Below are positions 52,986-63,402 of a DNA stretch of 64,000 bases, one piece after another. Numbering within the stretch: the first letter of the stretch is position 1; the number at the start of each line of letters is the position of its first letter. A program made the translations under genes and the position numbers. Origin of the DNA: Neosynechococcus sphagnicola sy1 (GTDB taxonomy: Bacteria; Cyanobacteriota; Cyanobacteriia; Neosynechococcales; Neosynechococcaceae); NCBI RefSeq assembly GCF_000775285.1, contig NZ_JJML01000007.1:62001-126000 (forward strand). Direction: 5' to 3'. The notes below the pieces were generated by a model. The model was not told where the DNA came from. It saw nothing but the letters and a program-made list of their open reading frames with translations, and ran no database searches.

Positions 52986-53801
52986 TTACTGGCAAGAGAC
53001 CTGTTCAATCAGTGCCATTACTGCACTGCGACTGAGCTTATCCTGACCCTGAACCAGGGCATCCAAGGTGGCATAGGCCAAGGTCAGGGGAATTTGGCAA
53101 AAGTCCAGTGCTGGCCCCAGAGGGAGCGATCGCGTATAGGCATCAGCCAGATCCAAATTGCGGCGGGTGTAGTCATGAACCTGGGCTTCCGTCCAACCAT
53201 CGGGGAAGAAGTCAACGCCCCGTGCCAGATCTTCGCGACGGTTCCGAAGAATATTCACCGCTTGCAAGCCCCGACCGAAGCCAACTGCATAGCTGCGATT
53301 GGTCTGGGTACCGTCATACCAGCCCCACAAATCAGAGAGCAGCAAGCCGACTGCCCCTGCCACCCCAAAGGTGTAGCGATCAAAGTCTGCCTCGGTATGA
53401 ATTTCCCAGTCACTGGCGGCCCAATAGGCCATGCGGTCTGACATGGCTGCCGTCGCCTCCCAAATGCGGGGAGCGATCGTCGCTGGTGCTAGGACTGCCC
53501 ATTCTCCAATCCGTACCGATACCTCCGGCAGCATACTTTGGTGAATGCCCCACCCCAAGGGAAAGTCTTTAATCGTTGACCCATCTACAGCGGCCTGGAG
53601 CGTTAAGCTGATCATCCGTAGCAGTTTTGCTTTGGTGGCGTTATCCAGATCAGGATGATCTTCAATTTCGTCAATGGCACGCATACACAAATATGCCGAG
53701 GCAACGGCTTCTTGTAACCCCAAGGGTAGTCGGCTAATCGGGATATAGAATGTCCGACTGGTTGCTTTCAGAATCTCTAGCGCATCACCACACAAATTCA
53801 T
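52986..53801 (-). CDS. Squalene/phytoene synthase family protein
   Basis: 271 aa all-helical prenyl transferase. SRTFYIPISRLPLGLQEAVA precedes the first Asp-rich motif, here DEIEDHPD (about 43-50). YCAGVAG-type VAGAVGLLLSDL and GLQAVNILRNRREDLARGVDF (second Asp-rich region) follow. Presqualene/squalene formation from farnesyl diphosphate is more likely than phytoene, by similarity to cyanobacterial squalene synthases (inference). Neighbour of the radical SAM protein, same strand. Confidence 0.82.
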   Translation of the reverse strand: MNLCGDALEILKATSRTFYIPISRLPLGLQEAVASAYLCMRAIDEIEDHPDLDNATKAKLLRMISLTLQAAVDGSTIKDFPLGWGIHQSMLPEVSVRIGEWAVLAPATIAPRIWEATAAMSDRMAYWAASDWEIHTEADFDRYTFGVAGAVGLLLSDLWGWYDGTQTNRSYAVGFGRGLQAVNILRNRREDLARGVDFFPDGWTEAQVHDYTRRNLDLADAYTRSLPLGPALDFCQIPLTLAYATLDALVQGQDKLSRSAVMALIEQVSCQ

Positions 53802-54157
53802 CAGGTCACTCCTCTGTCTGAGATCTTTATACCGGATTTGCCTTCTAATGTATGAGGCCCCAACCAGATACTGTCAAGATAGCTGCCACAATGTCCAATC
53901 GTTGAGAACAATGTCAGTATTCCCTCGAAATGTCAACCATTCACTAGGAGAGTACCTTCCAGTGAGTCTACCCTGTCAGTGTATCTTGCCAGTGTATAAG
54001 GATTTTACGAGGACTTGACAGTAAGAACTCAGAATTATCAGGGAGCAGTCAAGTCAATACCCACATTTATCTACTTACCCCGGACTATGATATCCGTCGT
54101 GAACCCAGGGGCAAGGGATGGCTGACTGCTCAAGGGCTGTGATTAATCGCGATCGCC
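53802..54157. other. Intergenic region upstream of squalene synthase
   Basis: 356 bp, AT-rich. No gene or RNA recognised; presumably the promoter of the prenyl transferase gene. Confidence 0.4.
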
Positions 54158-55312
54158 CTAGCGGATGTATTCCTTCAAGACACTGTTGCGGTTGGGATGG
54201 CGCAACTTGCGCAGAGCCTTGGCCTCAATCTGACGAATACGTTCCCGGGTGACGTTGAAGATTTGACCAATTTCTTCCAAGGTTTTCATCCGTCCGTCAT
54301 CAAGACCATAGCGGAGGCGTAGGACATCCCGCTCCCGAGGACTCAGCGTATCCAAAACACTTTCCAAATCTTCCCGCAGCAGGTTTTTCGACACCTGATC
54401 CTCGGGAGTTTCGCCATCGGATTCAATAAAGTCACCCAGGCGCGAATCTTCTTCCTTGCCAATGGGGGTTTCCAGGGAAATAGGTAATTGGGCAGATTTG
54501 GCGATAAATCGCAGCTTCTCAATGGTCATTTCCATGCGAGTGGCGATCTCTTCCTCCGTGGGCTTACGGCCCATTTCTTGAGACAGCAACTTTGTCGTTT
54601 TCTTAATGCGAGAGATGGTCTCATAGAGGTGCACTGGCAGGCGAATGGTGCGGGATTGATCGGCGATCGCCCGGGTAATGGCCTGACGAATCCACCAAGT
54701 GGCGTAGGTAGAGAACTTGTAGCCCTTTTCGTGATCAAACTTCTCAGCCGCCCGAATTAACCCCAGACTTCCTTCCTGGATCAAATCTTGGAACGACAGC
54801 CCCCGATTCATATATTTTTTGGCAATGGAAACCACCAAACGGAGGTTGGACTGCACCATTTTGTCCTTGGCACGCCGACCTAAGTGCAGACGGTAGCGAA
54901 ACGCTGGGAAGGGCATATTTACGGCATTGGCCCACTCCTCATCGTAGGGCTCCCGATCGAGTTGATCCATCAACCGCTCCCGAACCCGTTCCAGTTCTAG
55001 TAAGTCAGCAATCTTGCGCGCCAACTCAATTTCCTCATCGGCGCGCAAGAGGCGAATGCGACCAATTTCTTGCAAATAGAGACGGATGGAGTCTTCTGTG
55101 TAGTGTTTGCGCTTGGTCTGGGCACGACGACGGGTGGAACGCGGCTTCCCAGCCTTCGCCTCATCTTCATCAGCTTGGGGTTCCAACGGATCATCCTGAT
55201 CAGCTAGATCTTCTAAATTGAACTCACCGTCATAACTCTCTAAATCAGTTTCAGGTTGATCGGGGGCTTCTAGCTGATAGGGGGTGTCGAGTACGTCGTT
55301 GGCCTGGGTCAT
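54158..55312 (-). CDS. rpoD: Principal RNA polymerase sigma factor RpoD/SigA
   Basis: 384 aa. Acidic region 1.1-like start ([20 protein letters not shown]), basic linker [20 protein letters not shown], region 2 [20 protein letters not shown] and [20 protein letters not shown], region 3 and region 4 [20 protein letters not shown] and [20 protein letters not shown]. Longer than the sigma factor at 26395 and carrying 1.1, it is the housekeeping factor. Single gene. Confidence 0.95.
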   Translation of the reverse strand: MTQANDVLDTPYQLEAPDQPETDLESYDGEFNLEDLADQDDPLEPQADEDEAKAGKPRSTRRRAQTKRKHYTEDSIRLYLQEIGRIRLLRADEEIELARKIADLLELERVRERLMDQLDREPYDEEWANAVNMPFPAFRYRLHLGRRAKDKMVQSNLRLVVSIAKKYMNRGLSFQDLIQEGSLGLIRAAEKFDHEKGYKFSTYATWWIRQAITRAIADQSRTIRLPVHLYETISRIKKTTKLLSQEMGRKPTEEEIATRMEMTIEKLRFIAKSAQLPISLETPIGKEEDSRLGDFIESDGETPEDQVSKNLLREDLESVLDTLSPRERDVLRLRYGLDDGRMKTLEEIGQIFNVTRERIRQIEAKALRKLRHPNRNSVLKEYIR

Positions 55313-55758
55313 GCCGAGTTCCTCATGCTCCTTAATTAAAACTTTGCAAAGTTAATCAACCGAATCTAGAAAAACTGGTTGATTGTGATGGATTGTTCTA
55401 AAGAATCGAGTCAGTCATAAGGCTCCTAAGCAGCCTTTGTTCTCTGGTAACGAGTTGAGCATAGGAGATTTAGCTTGTTCAACAGGCCTCTCGCTAGCCC
55501 AGTTAATGCTTAGGAATGCTCTACCCCCAAGACACAGCCTGGATAGGGTGAAGACCCCCCTGATTCTAGCGTTTCTGGCTGAAGTTGCACGGTTCGTATT
55601 CATCCTAGCGCTGGAGTAGGGGTGTGGTGCTAAGTTAGCCTTTCTTCACAACAAATGTCATCTGGGCGATGGGGAAACCTTGCTCAAATACACCTCATAA
55701 CCGTTATCCTGAAGAAAAGTGGATTTGCAGAACTTTACACAAGGATTCCCTGCGGGTC
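55313..55758. other. Divergent promoter region of rpoD and the PTPS-like gene
   Basis: 446 bp. No preQ1 riboswitch core, tRNA or other element was recognised. Open frames on both strands lack protein-like sequence. Confidence 0.45.
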
Positions 55759-56643
55759 ATGAAATGTATCATTCACCGCCGTGCTCAATTTTCCGCCAGT
55801 CACCGCTACTGGTTACCGGAATGGAGTGATGCAGAAAATGCCCGCCAATTTGGAGCCTGCCATCGTGCCCCCGGCCATGGCCACAACTATGTCTTATACG
55901 TGGCACTGGCTGGGGATCTAGATGAATACGGCATGGTACTGAATCTTTCGGATGTCAAGCGGGTGATCAAGCGAGAAGTCACCAGTCAGTTGGATTTCTC
56001 CTATTTAAACGACGTGTGGCCAGAATTTCACCAAACGCTACCCACCACTGAGAATTTGGCACGGGTCATCTGGCACCGTCTGGCTCCCTACCTCCCGCTA
56101 GCACAGATTCAATTGTTTGAGCACCCGGAACTTTGGGCGGATTATCAAGGAAACGGCATGGAAGCATATCTCTCAGTCAGCACCCATTTTAGTGCAGCCC
56201 ATCGGCTGGCTCGCCCTGACCTCAGCTATGAAGACAACTGCAAGATCTATGGCAAGTGCGCCCGACCCAATGGTCACGGGCATAATTACCATCTGGAAGT
56301 CACGGTTAAAGGTGAAATGGATCCCCGTACCGGCATGGTGGTCGAGTTGGGAGCCCTACATCAGGTGATTACCGATCAGGTGCTGGAGCCCCTGGATCAC
56401 ACCTTTTTGAACCTGGACATCCCTTATTTTGCAGCGATCGTCCCGACGGCTGAGCACATTGCGGTGTATATCCGAGATATCCTACAGCAGCCCATTCAAG
56501 CCTTGGGGGCAAAGCTGCACAAAATCAAACTGGTCGAAAGCCCCAATAATTCCTGCGAAGTCTATTGTACGGACGCTGCGCCTGAGTCCAGCATACTGCA
56601 ACAACGCGACCGTGAACCCATGAGAATCGGGGTGGGTGTGTGA
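55759..56643 (+). CDS. Tandem 6-pyruvoyltetrahydropterin synthase/QueD-like protein
   Basis: 294 aa made of two fused PTPS/QueD T-fold domains. First (about 1-135): FSASHRYWLPEW, CHRAPGHGHNY (zinc His and catalytic Cys), LDFSYLND. Second (about 140-280): FSAAHRLARPDLSYEDNCKI, CARPNGHGHNYHLEV, LDHTFLNLDIP, KIKLVESPNNSCEVYC. Each domain keeps the zinc and Cys residues. QueD makes 6-carboxytetrahydropterin for queuosine; PTPS makes tetrahydrobiopterin. The cyanobacterial fusion is a known arrangement, substrate undecided. ATG 55759 chosen because similarity begins at MKCIIHRRAQFSASH. Confidence 0.85.
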   Translation: MKCIIHRRAQFSASHRYWLPEWSDAENARQFGACHRAPGHGHNYVLYVALAGDLDEYGMVLNLSDVKRVIKREVTSQLDFSYLNDVWPEFHQTLPTTENLARVIWHRLAPYLPLAQIQLFEHPELWADYQGNGMEAYLSVSTHFSAAHRLARPDLSYEDNCKIYGKCARPNGHGHNYHLEVTVKGEMDPRTGMVVELGALHQVITDQVLEPLDHTFLNLDIPYFAAIVPTAEHIAVYIRDILQQPIQALGAKLHKIKLVESPNNSCEVYCTDAAPESSILQQRDREPMRIGVGV

Positions 56644-56942
56644 CCGCTGAGGGAGAAGGGACAGATGACCAACGGCTAGAACAACTAGTGGAAATTGTGG
56701 AGACGAATACCCAGGTGATTGCCCAACTAGCTCAGGGGCAAAAGAGTCTGACCCAAATGATGGAGCAGCTGTCTCATGCCCAAGTGGGTTTGGCAGAGGC
56801 TCAGGTTAAATTGACCCAAGTGGTAGAGCGAATGGAAGTTCACGTCAATTCTACCAACGCTGCCATGGAGCGGATGGAGCGAGTGGTTGACTACTTGTTA
56901 CGCCGAGATGGTGCCGTCGATGCCTCAGACTCGTCAGACTAG
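56640..56942 (+). CDS. Small coiled-coil protein
   Basis: 100 aa, overlapping the preceding gene by four bases (GTGA at 56640). Almost all of residues 10-90 is heptad helix (LVEIVETNTQVIAQLAQGQ, MMEQLSHAQ, VERMEVHVNSTNAAMERMER). Acidic ends. No known domain. The overlap suggests translational coupling with the PTPS-type gene; functional link unknown. Confidence 0.65.
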   Translation: MTAEGEGTDDQRLEQLVEIVETNTQVIAQLAQGQKSLTQMMEQLSHAQVGLAEAQVKLTQVVERMEVHVNSTNAAMERMERVVDYLLRRDGAVDASDSSD

Positions 56943-57124
56943 GATGTTGACAACTTTTAGTTGATGGCTCAAGAAGTTTAAAGAGAGTTATTTTTGAGGT
57001 TTTTTAACCGATCCAAAAGTCTTGGAATAGTCCCCAAGTTCAGGCACCATGGGGCGGTAGAGTGCCAGAAAGGTATCAGGGGTGTTAAAGTGCAGGCTGA
57101 CAGGAAATCCCTAGGATGTTGCCC

Positions 57125-57622
57125 ATGGCTATTCAGGTTCCTCGGTTGATGCCAATACTAGGGAGTACCCTGGCTTTCGTAGTCCTGACAACTGGATGTC
57201 AGCGCCTTACCAATTTGGCAGCAGGATCTGGGCAGAGATCGCCCACCAGTTCACCCATGGCTACAGCCGCCGGAGTCCCCCGCGAGTCATCGGCAGCGAT
57301 GGAGAAGTGTAAAATCCAGGCACGGGAACAACTCCAACTGAGCGATGAACAAAAGGCTCAGATGAAAGCGTTAACCCGAAAAGAGTTGCAGCAAGTTGAG
57401 GCGGTGTTAGATGCCAACCAACAGCAGCAGTTGCGGCAGGCCATCAAGGCGGATCGTAACCTCAAACGGGCGATCGCGACCTTACAACTCCCCGCAGATA
57501 AACAGCAACAGGTCAGTTCCCTGCTCGAACAGTCCCAACGCCAACGCAGCGATTTACTGACCTCCGAACAAAAGCAACACTTGCGTTCAGCACTGAGAAA
57601 GTGTCGAAATGCCACGGGGTAG
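57125..57622 (+). CDS. Putative lipoprotein, Spy/CpxP-like repeats
   Basis: 165 aa from ATG 57125. Signal with lipobox VLTTGC. The mature part has a Ser/Thr/Pro spacer and then helical Gln/Lys-rich sequence (LQLSDEQKAQMKALTRKELQ, VLDANQQQQLRQAIKADRNL, DLLTSEQKQHLRSAL), reminiscent of LTxxQ-motif periplasmic chaperones (Spy/CpxP). A TTG at 57116 would add three residues. First gene of the envelope cluster. Confidence 0.7.
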   Translation: MAIQVPRLMPILGSTLAFVVLTTGCQRLTNLAAGSGQRSPTSSPMATAAGVPRESSAAMEKCKIQAREQLQLSDEQKAQMKALTRKELQQVEAVLDANQQQQLRQAIKADRNLKRAIATLQLPADKQQQVSSLLEQSQRQRSDLLTSEQKQHLRSALRKCRNATG

Positions 57623-57684
57623 TCGGGCTTTACCCAGCCTTTATCTCGCGATGGTTCAGTATTAAAGTAGCGACCAAAATCATC

Positions 57685-59419
57685 ATGGGTAAGATGACGA
57701 TGTATCAACAGCGCCACGGGTTGTTCCCCCACCTCAGCGTTTGGGTGAGTCTGCTGATGTTGAGTGCCTGTCGAGCCGGGACGGACACGCCTTCCCAGGC
57801 CAATTTATCGGGGTTCGAGGTCAAGATGTTGGTGGGCAGTGCCCTCAAGGACTTTTGTACTCAGGCTGCGACTCAGTTTAATCAGCAGCAGCCCAAGTTA
57901 CCAGACGGCAAGGCGTTCCATCTCACCTGTGAGGCCAAGGGGAGTGGAGATGTGGTGACAACCATCCTGACGCTGGCTGAAGCCTTAAAGGCGGGAACGG
58001 TGCCTGCCACCGATCCACAGTTTCCAACGTTGGTGTCCGTGGATGGCGAAATTTACCAGAGTCAGTTGCGCTTCCAACTCAGCCAACTGTTCCCAGGGCA
58101 GGACTACATTCCTGACATCACAGACTCGCCGCTGATTGCCAACAGTCCCATGGTGTTCATGGTGCCGGCAGATCTAGCCCCAGCGTTGCAGCGGGCGCAC
58201 CCTCTCTACAAAGCCTTGACCACTGCCAGGACCTTTCAAGATCTCAATCCTACCAGCCCCCCGATTCCCCTCAATTTTGTCCAAACCGCACCGACCCGCT
58301 CCAATTCAGGTCTGCAAACCCTGGTGGCTCAGTTTGTAGAGGTTTCAGGCAAACGCCCCGAGCAACTGACGGTGGCAGATGTGAACCGCTATCAATCCCA
58401 AGTCCAGAAAATTCAAAGCAAAGTCACCCGCTATGGGGTATCGACCAATGCCCTGGCCACCGCCATGGTAAAGAATGGCCCCTTCTGGGCAGCGGTGGGA
58501 GCGGTGTATGAGTCGTCGGTGATTGCCGCCAATACCGAACGCCCCCCGGAGCAGACACCCTATGTGGCGGTGTATCCCCCATCTACCTTTGCGTCGAATA
58601 TGCGGGGGATTCTACCCCAGGCTCCTTGGGTGAGTCCGGAGGAAAAAGCCGCAGCCGAGCAAGTGATTACCTTTTTGCGATCGCCCCCAGCCCAACAGAT
58701 TGCCACCAATTTGGGACTGCGCCCCGGTGTTCCCGGCATCCCCCTGGGGAATAAGTTCACCGCGAATTTTGGTGTCAACCCCAATGTGCAATACGATTCC
58801 CTACGGCCTCCTAGGCCAGAGGTGGTGGCGGCCATGCTCAAGTCCTGGGAAACCTATGCCAAAAAGCCCTCTCTGGTGGTGGTGGTGGTGGACACCTCCG
58901 GCTCGATGCAGGGTAACAAAATGCCAGCGGTGCAGCAAACCCTCCAACGTTACATCAACAACCTCGGGCCTAAGGATCAGATTGCTCTGATTGATTTTGA
59001 CAGCGAGATCCGACCCCCGATCCTGGCCGATGGCTCTCCCCAGGGGCGATCGCGGGGATTGGCATTTATCAGCAGTCTGGAGGCACGGGGTGGAACCCGT
59101 CTCTATGATGCCGCCCTCTATGCCCGCAACTGGCTGCAGCAGCATCGGCGACCGGATGCGATCAATGCGGTGCTGATCCTCACCGATGGCGAAGACTCCG
59201 GTTCCCAGGTGTCTTTAAACCAGTTAGGCGCAGAACTGCAAAAAAGTGGTTTTTCCAGTGATGACCGGATTGCCTTTTTTACCGTGGGGTATGGCCAGGA
59301 AGGGGATTTCAACCCCGATGCCCTGAAAAAAACTTGCCAACTTAAATGGAGGTTATTACTCTAAAGGTGATCCGGAGACGATCTCGCGCTTGATGGCGGA
59401 TTTACAGGTGGAGTTTTAA
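57685..59419 (+). CDS. Substrate-binding and vWA domain lipoprotein (frameshifted near the end)
   Basis: 577 aa after correction. Lipobox LLMLSAC, then a bacterial solute-binding-like region (about 45-385, FEVKMLVGSALKDFCTQAAT, APTRSNSGLQTLVAQF, PEEKAAAEQVITFL), then a von Willebrand A domain (about 393-577) with MIDAS DTSGSMQG, GGTRLYDA and LTDGEDSGS. Frame breaks in A7 (59326-59332); removing one A gives ALKKLANLNGGYYSKGDPET to the TAA at 59417-59419. Start ATG 57685 avoids overlap. Surface binding role inferred. Confidence 0.8.
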
Positions 59420-59458
59420 GCCTATGTGCTTCTCCTTGCCCAGAATGGATGGGCCGAC

Positions 59459-60187
59459 ATGATGAGACGACTGGCAAATCCTCTCAACTATCCCCTAGCG
59501 GTTCTCGCGGGCATGATTGTGTTCGCGGGGGGAGTACGGATGGTTAAACTTCCCAGTTGGCTGATGCTACCGGTGGCGGGGGCGATCGCGATCGCCGGAG
59601 CAACCCTGTTAAAGTCACGGCAACCCCCCGTGTTGGAACTGGACAACCCGGCCCTTGAGCAGGAGTTATATTTGGCTTGTCAGCAAGCCCAAGATCTTGC
59701 TAACAAGGCTGAAACCCTGCGCTCCGAGGCCACGAAACTGCTGACCCACGCCGCCCAAGTCGAGCTCCTAGGAACCGTGCAGTATGCCTGCGATCGCACC
59801 CGAGAATTACCCCAAAAACTGCAAGATCTCACCCGGCGGCTCCAAGGGGCAGACTCCCTCCTCTCCCTGGAGGACTTACAGCAGCAACTGGCAACGGTGC
59901 AGGTGAAACTAGAGACAAGTTCTGGTGTCTCCCGGGATCACTTCCTCCAACTGGCAACCAGTCTGCAACGGAATATTGACTTAGCCCGCCAGGGTGAGGA
60001 TGCCCGTCAGGCTCAGGTTGTTAGCCTTTCTACTCTGATTCAAGATGCTGCAGGCACCCTCCAGGCACTTCAGAATAAGCTGCGTACAGCCGATCTGTCC
60101 GACACCAGTCAAACCCTGGAACTCCGAGCCCTCAGTGATCAATTCAACTTCGTTCAGGAAAATGTTGATCTGCTAGTATCGAGGTGA
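59459..60187 (+). CDS. Membrane-anchored coiled-coil protein
   Basis: 242 aa. Two hydrophobic spans in the first 65 residues (PLAVLAGMIVFAGGV and WLMLPVAGAIAIAGATLL), then a long helical region with heptads (AQDLANKAETLRSEATKLL, DLQQQLATVQVKLE, LQRNIDLARQGEDARQ). No recognised domain. Lies between the vWA lipoprotein and the second solute-binding protein and probably belongs with them. GTG at 59426 is an alternative start. Confidence 0.7.
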   Translation: MMRRLANPLNYPLAVLAGMIVFAGGVRMVKLPSWLMLPVAGAIAIAGATLLKSRQPPVLELDNPALEQELYLACQQAQDLANKAETLRSEATKLLTHAAQVELLGTVQYACDRTRELPQKLQDLTRRLQGADSLLSLEDLQQQLATVQVKLETSSGVSRDHFLQLATSLQRNIDLARQGEDARQAQVVSLSTLIQDAAGTLQALQNKLRTADLSDTSQTLELRALSDQFNFVQENVDLLVSR

Positions 60188-60279
60188 TTCAGCCACCGCC
60201 TTGCCTCCTGGAATCATCGGTTGAAGCGCCCTGTTACAACCCCAAAACCATCTGATGTGAGCCACTGGACAAGCACGCA

Positions 60280-61429
60280 ATGGTCAGCCAGTCTTCCCTC
60301 TTCCAACCTGCCCCGGCTCGTGCCCGCTCTGTTCGCCATCGCCTCCTCACCTCCATCGGGATTTTACTGGCAGGGTTGGGCTTGACCTATGCCCCTTTCC
60401 CCCTGACGACCCGTACCGTGGTGGTGGTCAGTGGCACGGAGTTACAGGAAGTGCTACCCACCCTGAAGCAGAAATTTGAGCGGCAAAATTCTGGGATTCA
60501 ACTAGAACTCAAGTTTCAAGGTTCGCGGGAGCTGATTAACCGCTATCTGGATGATCGCAACGACTTTCAACCCACCGTGTTGATTCCGGCCAACCAGGAA
60601 CTCCTGGATGAACTCGGCGATCGCTGGCGCACCCAGAATGGCAGCGAACCATTCTATGACCCTCCCCGGCCGATTAGTAAAACCCGGATGGTGGGCATCG
60701 CTTGGCCCGAACGGGGGAAGGTGTTGTTCCCAACCGGAGAATTTAGCTGGCAACGATTGGAACAAGCCTTAAAAGTGGGGAACTGGAGCGCCATCGGAGG
60801 GCCTACGGCTTGGGGCAGTTTTGACCTGTTGATGGGTGATCCAGCTCGCTCCAATGGCGGGCAACTGACCATGAGTTTGTGGGCACAGGCTACTCTGGGG
60901 GGGTACAGCGCTTAACCCAGTAACCCTGAGTTCACCGCCGATTCTGTCCCTGTTTAGCTTGGTAAAACGGTCCGTGTACGAACCGCCCCGTTCCACCGAT
61001 TTGGTGCTGCAAGAATTCATTACCCGGGGTGCCAATGAAGCGGATGTTGCGGTTGTGTATGAAAGTAATGTCCTCCATCGCTGGCAGCAATCTGGCACCA
61101 CCCAGGAAAAACCCTACCAGATCTACTACCTGGATCCCACCATTGAAACCACCTCAACCGCTGCAATTGTGCGTCGAGGGGTTGATGGAGGCACTGCCGA
61201 TGCCGCTCGACAATTTCTAGAATTCTTGACCCAAGCGCCGCAACAAGTGGTCTTGGCTCAGTATGGCTTTCGCCCTGTCAACCCTGCCGTGGATCTGAGC
61301 ACAATTCCGGGGAGTCCCTGGCAACAAAATATTCCCGGAGTGCAGGTCAAACCGACTGGACAGGTGATGCCGACCCCCAATGGAGCTATCCTCACAGAAG
61401 TGCTCCGACAGTGGGAACGAGCCAATTAG
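60280..61429 (+). CDS. Substrate-binding domain protein, membrane anchored (frameshifted)
   Basis: 382 aa after correction. N-terminal anchor (about 22-40, LLTSIGILLAGLGLTYAPF), then a periplasmic-binding-protein-like region: VVVVSGTELQEVLPTLKQKF, LELKFQGSRELINRYLDDRN, SNGGQLTMSLWAQATLGG, ADVAVVYESNVLHRWQQSG and FLEFLTQAPQQVVLAQYGFR. The frame breaks in G7 at 60897-60903; with six G it runs through GGTALNPVTL. Related in fold to the N-terminal part of the vWA lipoprotein upstream. Confidence 0.78.
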
Positions 61430-61464
61430 AGTACTCAGATGACTCAATGATCGCTAAGTGATCA

Positions 61465-62388
61465 CTAAATTTTGGTCGCCACCTCAGCGGACTCTGCTCC
61501 GGCGGTGGCAGCCTGTTGACGATGGAAACGAATTCCTAAGAAGACATCGTAGAGAAAACTCCAGAAACTCTTCCCTTGCAATAACCCTAGGGACTGATCA
61601 CAACCCTTGGCATCTAAGAGGGGGCGGACTGCATAGTAGGCGGGCTGATAGTTGTACCAGGGAATTGAAGGCCAGAGATGGTGAATCAGGTGATAGTTCT
61701 GCCCCATGATCAACCAATTCATGATCGGACTGGGATAAATCCGGGCATTCTTCCAGCGATCGCGCTCCACATGGGGCCGATGGGGAAGGTAGTCAAAAAA
61801 CAACCCCAGCATCAGACCCACCACACCGGCGGGAACAAACCAGAAATTAAAGATGTAGCCCAGAAAACCGTATTGCCAGCCCAGGAAGACAATCACAGCT
61901 ACGGCTGCCCGACCGAGAAACCATTCCAGGAGTTCAAACCGACGCCACAGTTGCCGCTGGAAGAAAAAAACTTCGTGGTAAAAGAAACGGACTGGAATTA
62001 ACCACAGAGGCCCACCCGTAGAAACGTAGTGATCGGGATCGTTCTCTGGATCATTGACATTGGCGTGGTGCTGCATATGCACCCGGGTGAATACCGGAAA
62101 TGAAAACCCTAAAATTAAGGCGCTCCCATGCCCCAGAACCGCATTCATGATGCGATCGCGGTGAGCGACATGATGGGAAGCATCATGAATCACCGTTCCC
62201 ACGAGGTGCAAGGCTGTTACATTGACCACAAAACAGCACCAGTCCGGCCAATCCCAACGCCAGTAGCCCAAAACCGAAAGGACGATCAGAGCCACAGCAA
62301 TCACAAACATGATTAGGGTGGGGTTGAAGTCACCCGGAGGACCCAGTAGTTCCTTTAGTACTGTCAGGGGCTTCTCTGCCTCCGACAT
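61465..62388 (-). CDS. crtR: Beta-carotene hydroxylase CrtR
   Basis: 307 aa membrane diiron hydroxylase that turns beta-carotene into zeaxanthin. Three histidine boxes: HDASHH, HMQHHANVNDPENDPDHY and NYHLIHHLWPSIPWYNYQPA. Hydrophobic helices surround them. ATG 62388 (MSEAEKPLTV) agrees with the family start; the frame extends to 62409. Convergent with the solute-binding gene, 35 bp between stops. Confidence 0.94.
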   Translation of the reverse strand: MSEAEKPLTVLKELLGPPGDFNPTLIMFVIAVALIVLSVLGYWRWDWPDWCCFVVNVTALHLVGTVIHDASHHVAHRDRIMNAVLGHGSALILGFSFPVFTRVHMQHHANVNDPENDPDHYVSTGGPLWLIPVRFFYHEVFFFQRQLWRRFELLEWFLGRAAVAVIVFLGWQYGFLGYIFNFWFVPAGVVGLMLGLFFDYLPHRPHVERDRWKNARIYPSPIMNWLIMGQNYHLIHHLWPSIPWYNYQPAYYAVRPLLDAKGCDQSLGLLQGKSFWSFLYDVFLGIRFHRQQAATAGAESAEVATKI

Positions 62389-62548
62389 CGTTGCTCTACT
62401 CCTCAACATTCATCCTTGGGTAGTATACGCTACGCACACCCAGCAATTAAAGTTTTGTGAAATATTCTTATTTTATGTGGCGGAATCCCTGGAAATTGCA
62501 ACCCCTGGAGTCTACCAATCATCCCGGCTCGAATCCCCCAATTCCCAG

Positions 62549-63164
62549 TCATCCTCCGGGGCTGCCGGGGGTGGGGGGGTACTTGGGTGGGGGTGGGGTG
62601 ATCACCCGATAGTCAGCATCTACCACTGGTTTAACAGGATGTTCAACCGGCGTGGGGGGGGTCGGGGGGGCGAGGGCGGTCGGGTTTTGAGTCTCGATAG
62701 CTGTAGGAGTAGGTGGAACCGGACTGAACCGTTGTCTGGGGCTGTTGCCGGGTTTCATAGGGACTATCCGGTACATCAGCAACTGGAGCCGCTGCTGCCG
62801 CTCCCTGGTCTTCCCAATCTTCAAACTCCTCGATCTCTTCCTCAGGGGCAGATCGCCGAGGCGAGCGGTCAGTGACGGGGTTGCCGGGGCGATAACTGGA
62901 ACGAGCCAGTTTCAGGGTGAGTTCCCGCATCTGCGATCGCAGAGTTTGAGCCGCCCAGACATTTGAGCCCCAGAAGAGACCGGCCAACAACAAACTCGTG
63001 ATCACACCCAGGGCGATCGCCACTAAAATCCATAGCCCCAAGGGCAATGCCTGAGTGCGCATCCCTAAAAAGACCAGTGGCAAATAGGGAGACTGATTTT
63101 GCAGGATCAGGAGGGTTAGACTCCCTATCATCATCAGTAATAAACCCAAGCGAATCGCAGCCAT
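62549..63164 (-). CDS. LapA/DUF1049-like two-span membrane protein (frameshifted)
   Basis: 204 aa after correction. Two membrane spans in the first 80 residues (LLLMMIGSLTLLILQNQSP, LGLWILVAIALGVITSLLLA) separated by a short loop give the LapA pattern. The rest is a charged/proline-rich tail (EEEIEEFEDWEDQ, TYSYSYRDSKP). A frame break in the G8/G7 runs at 62654-62661 and 62664-62670 (C runs on the coding strand); one base less allows DADYRVITPPPP to the TGA at 62549-62551, typical of cyanobacterial members. Start ATG 63164. Confidence 0.72.
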
Positions 63165-63402
63165 GACATTTCCTTGATTCACCAGCAAACTGCTCCAGGC
63201 TGATCATAGATCCAGGCGCATTTGATTGGGGAGGAACATCGCTGTCCCATGGCAACAAATGGACTCATGGATAGCACATAGACCATCCACTGGGGACAGC
63301 CCACTGATTGTATAGTTACCGTCACCCCACCATCTTGCAGGGGAGTATGGGGCTAGGTCGTGTTTTATTTTTCCACCTTCCCAGTTAATCTGAAGAAATT
63401 GC

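Noticed and set aside
52702-52995. 97-aa minus-strand frame downstream of the squalene synthase
   Set aside because: It overlaps the end of the synthase gene, has no domain or start signal, and its composition is not protein-like.
59326-59332. Programmed frameshift at A7 in the vWA gene
   Set aside because: The same kind of +1 change occurs in nine other unrelated genes, so error is a simpler explanation than recoding.
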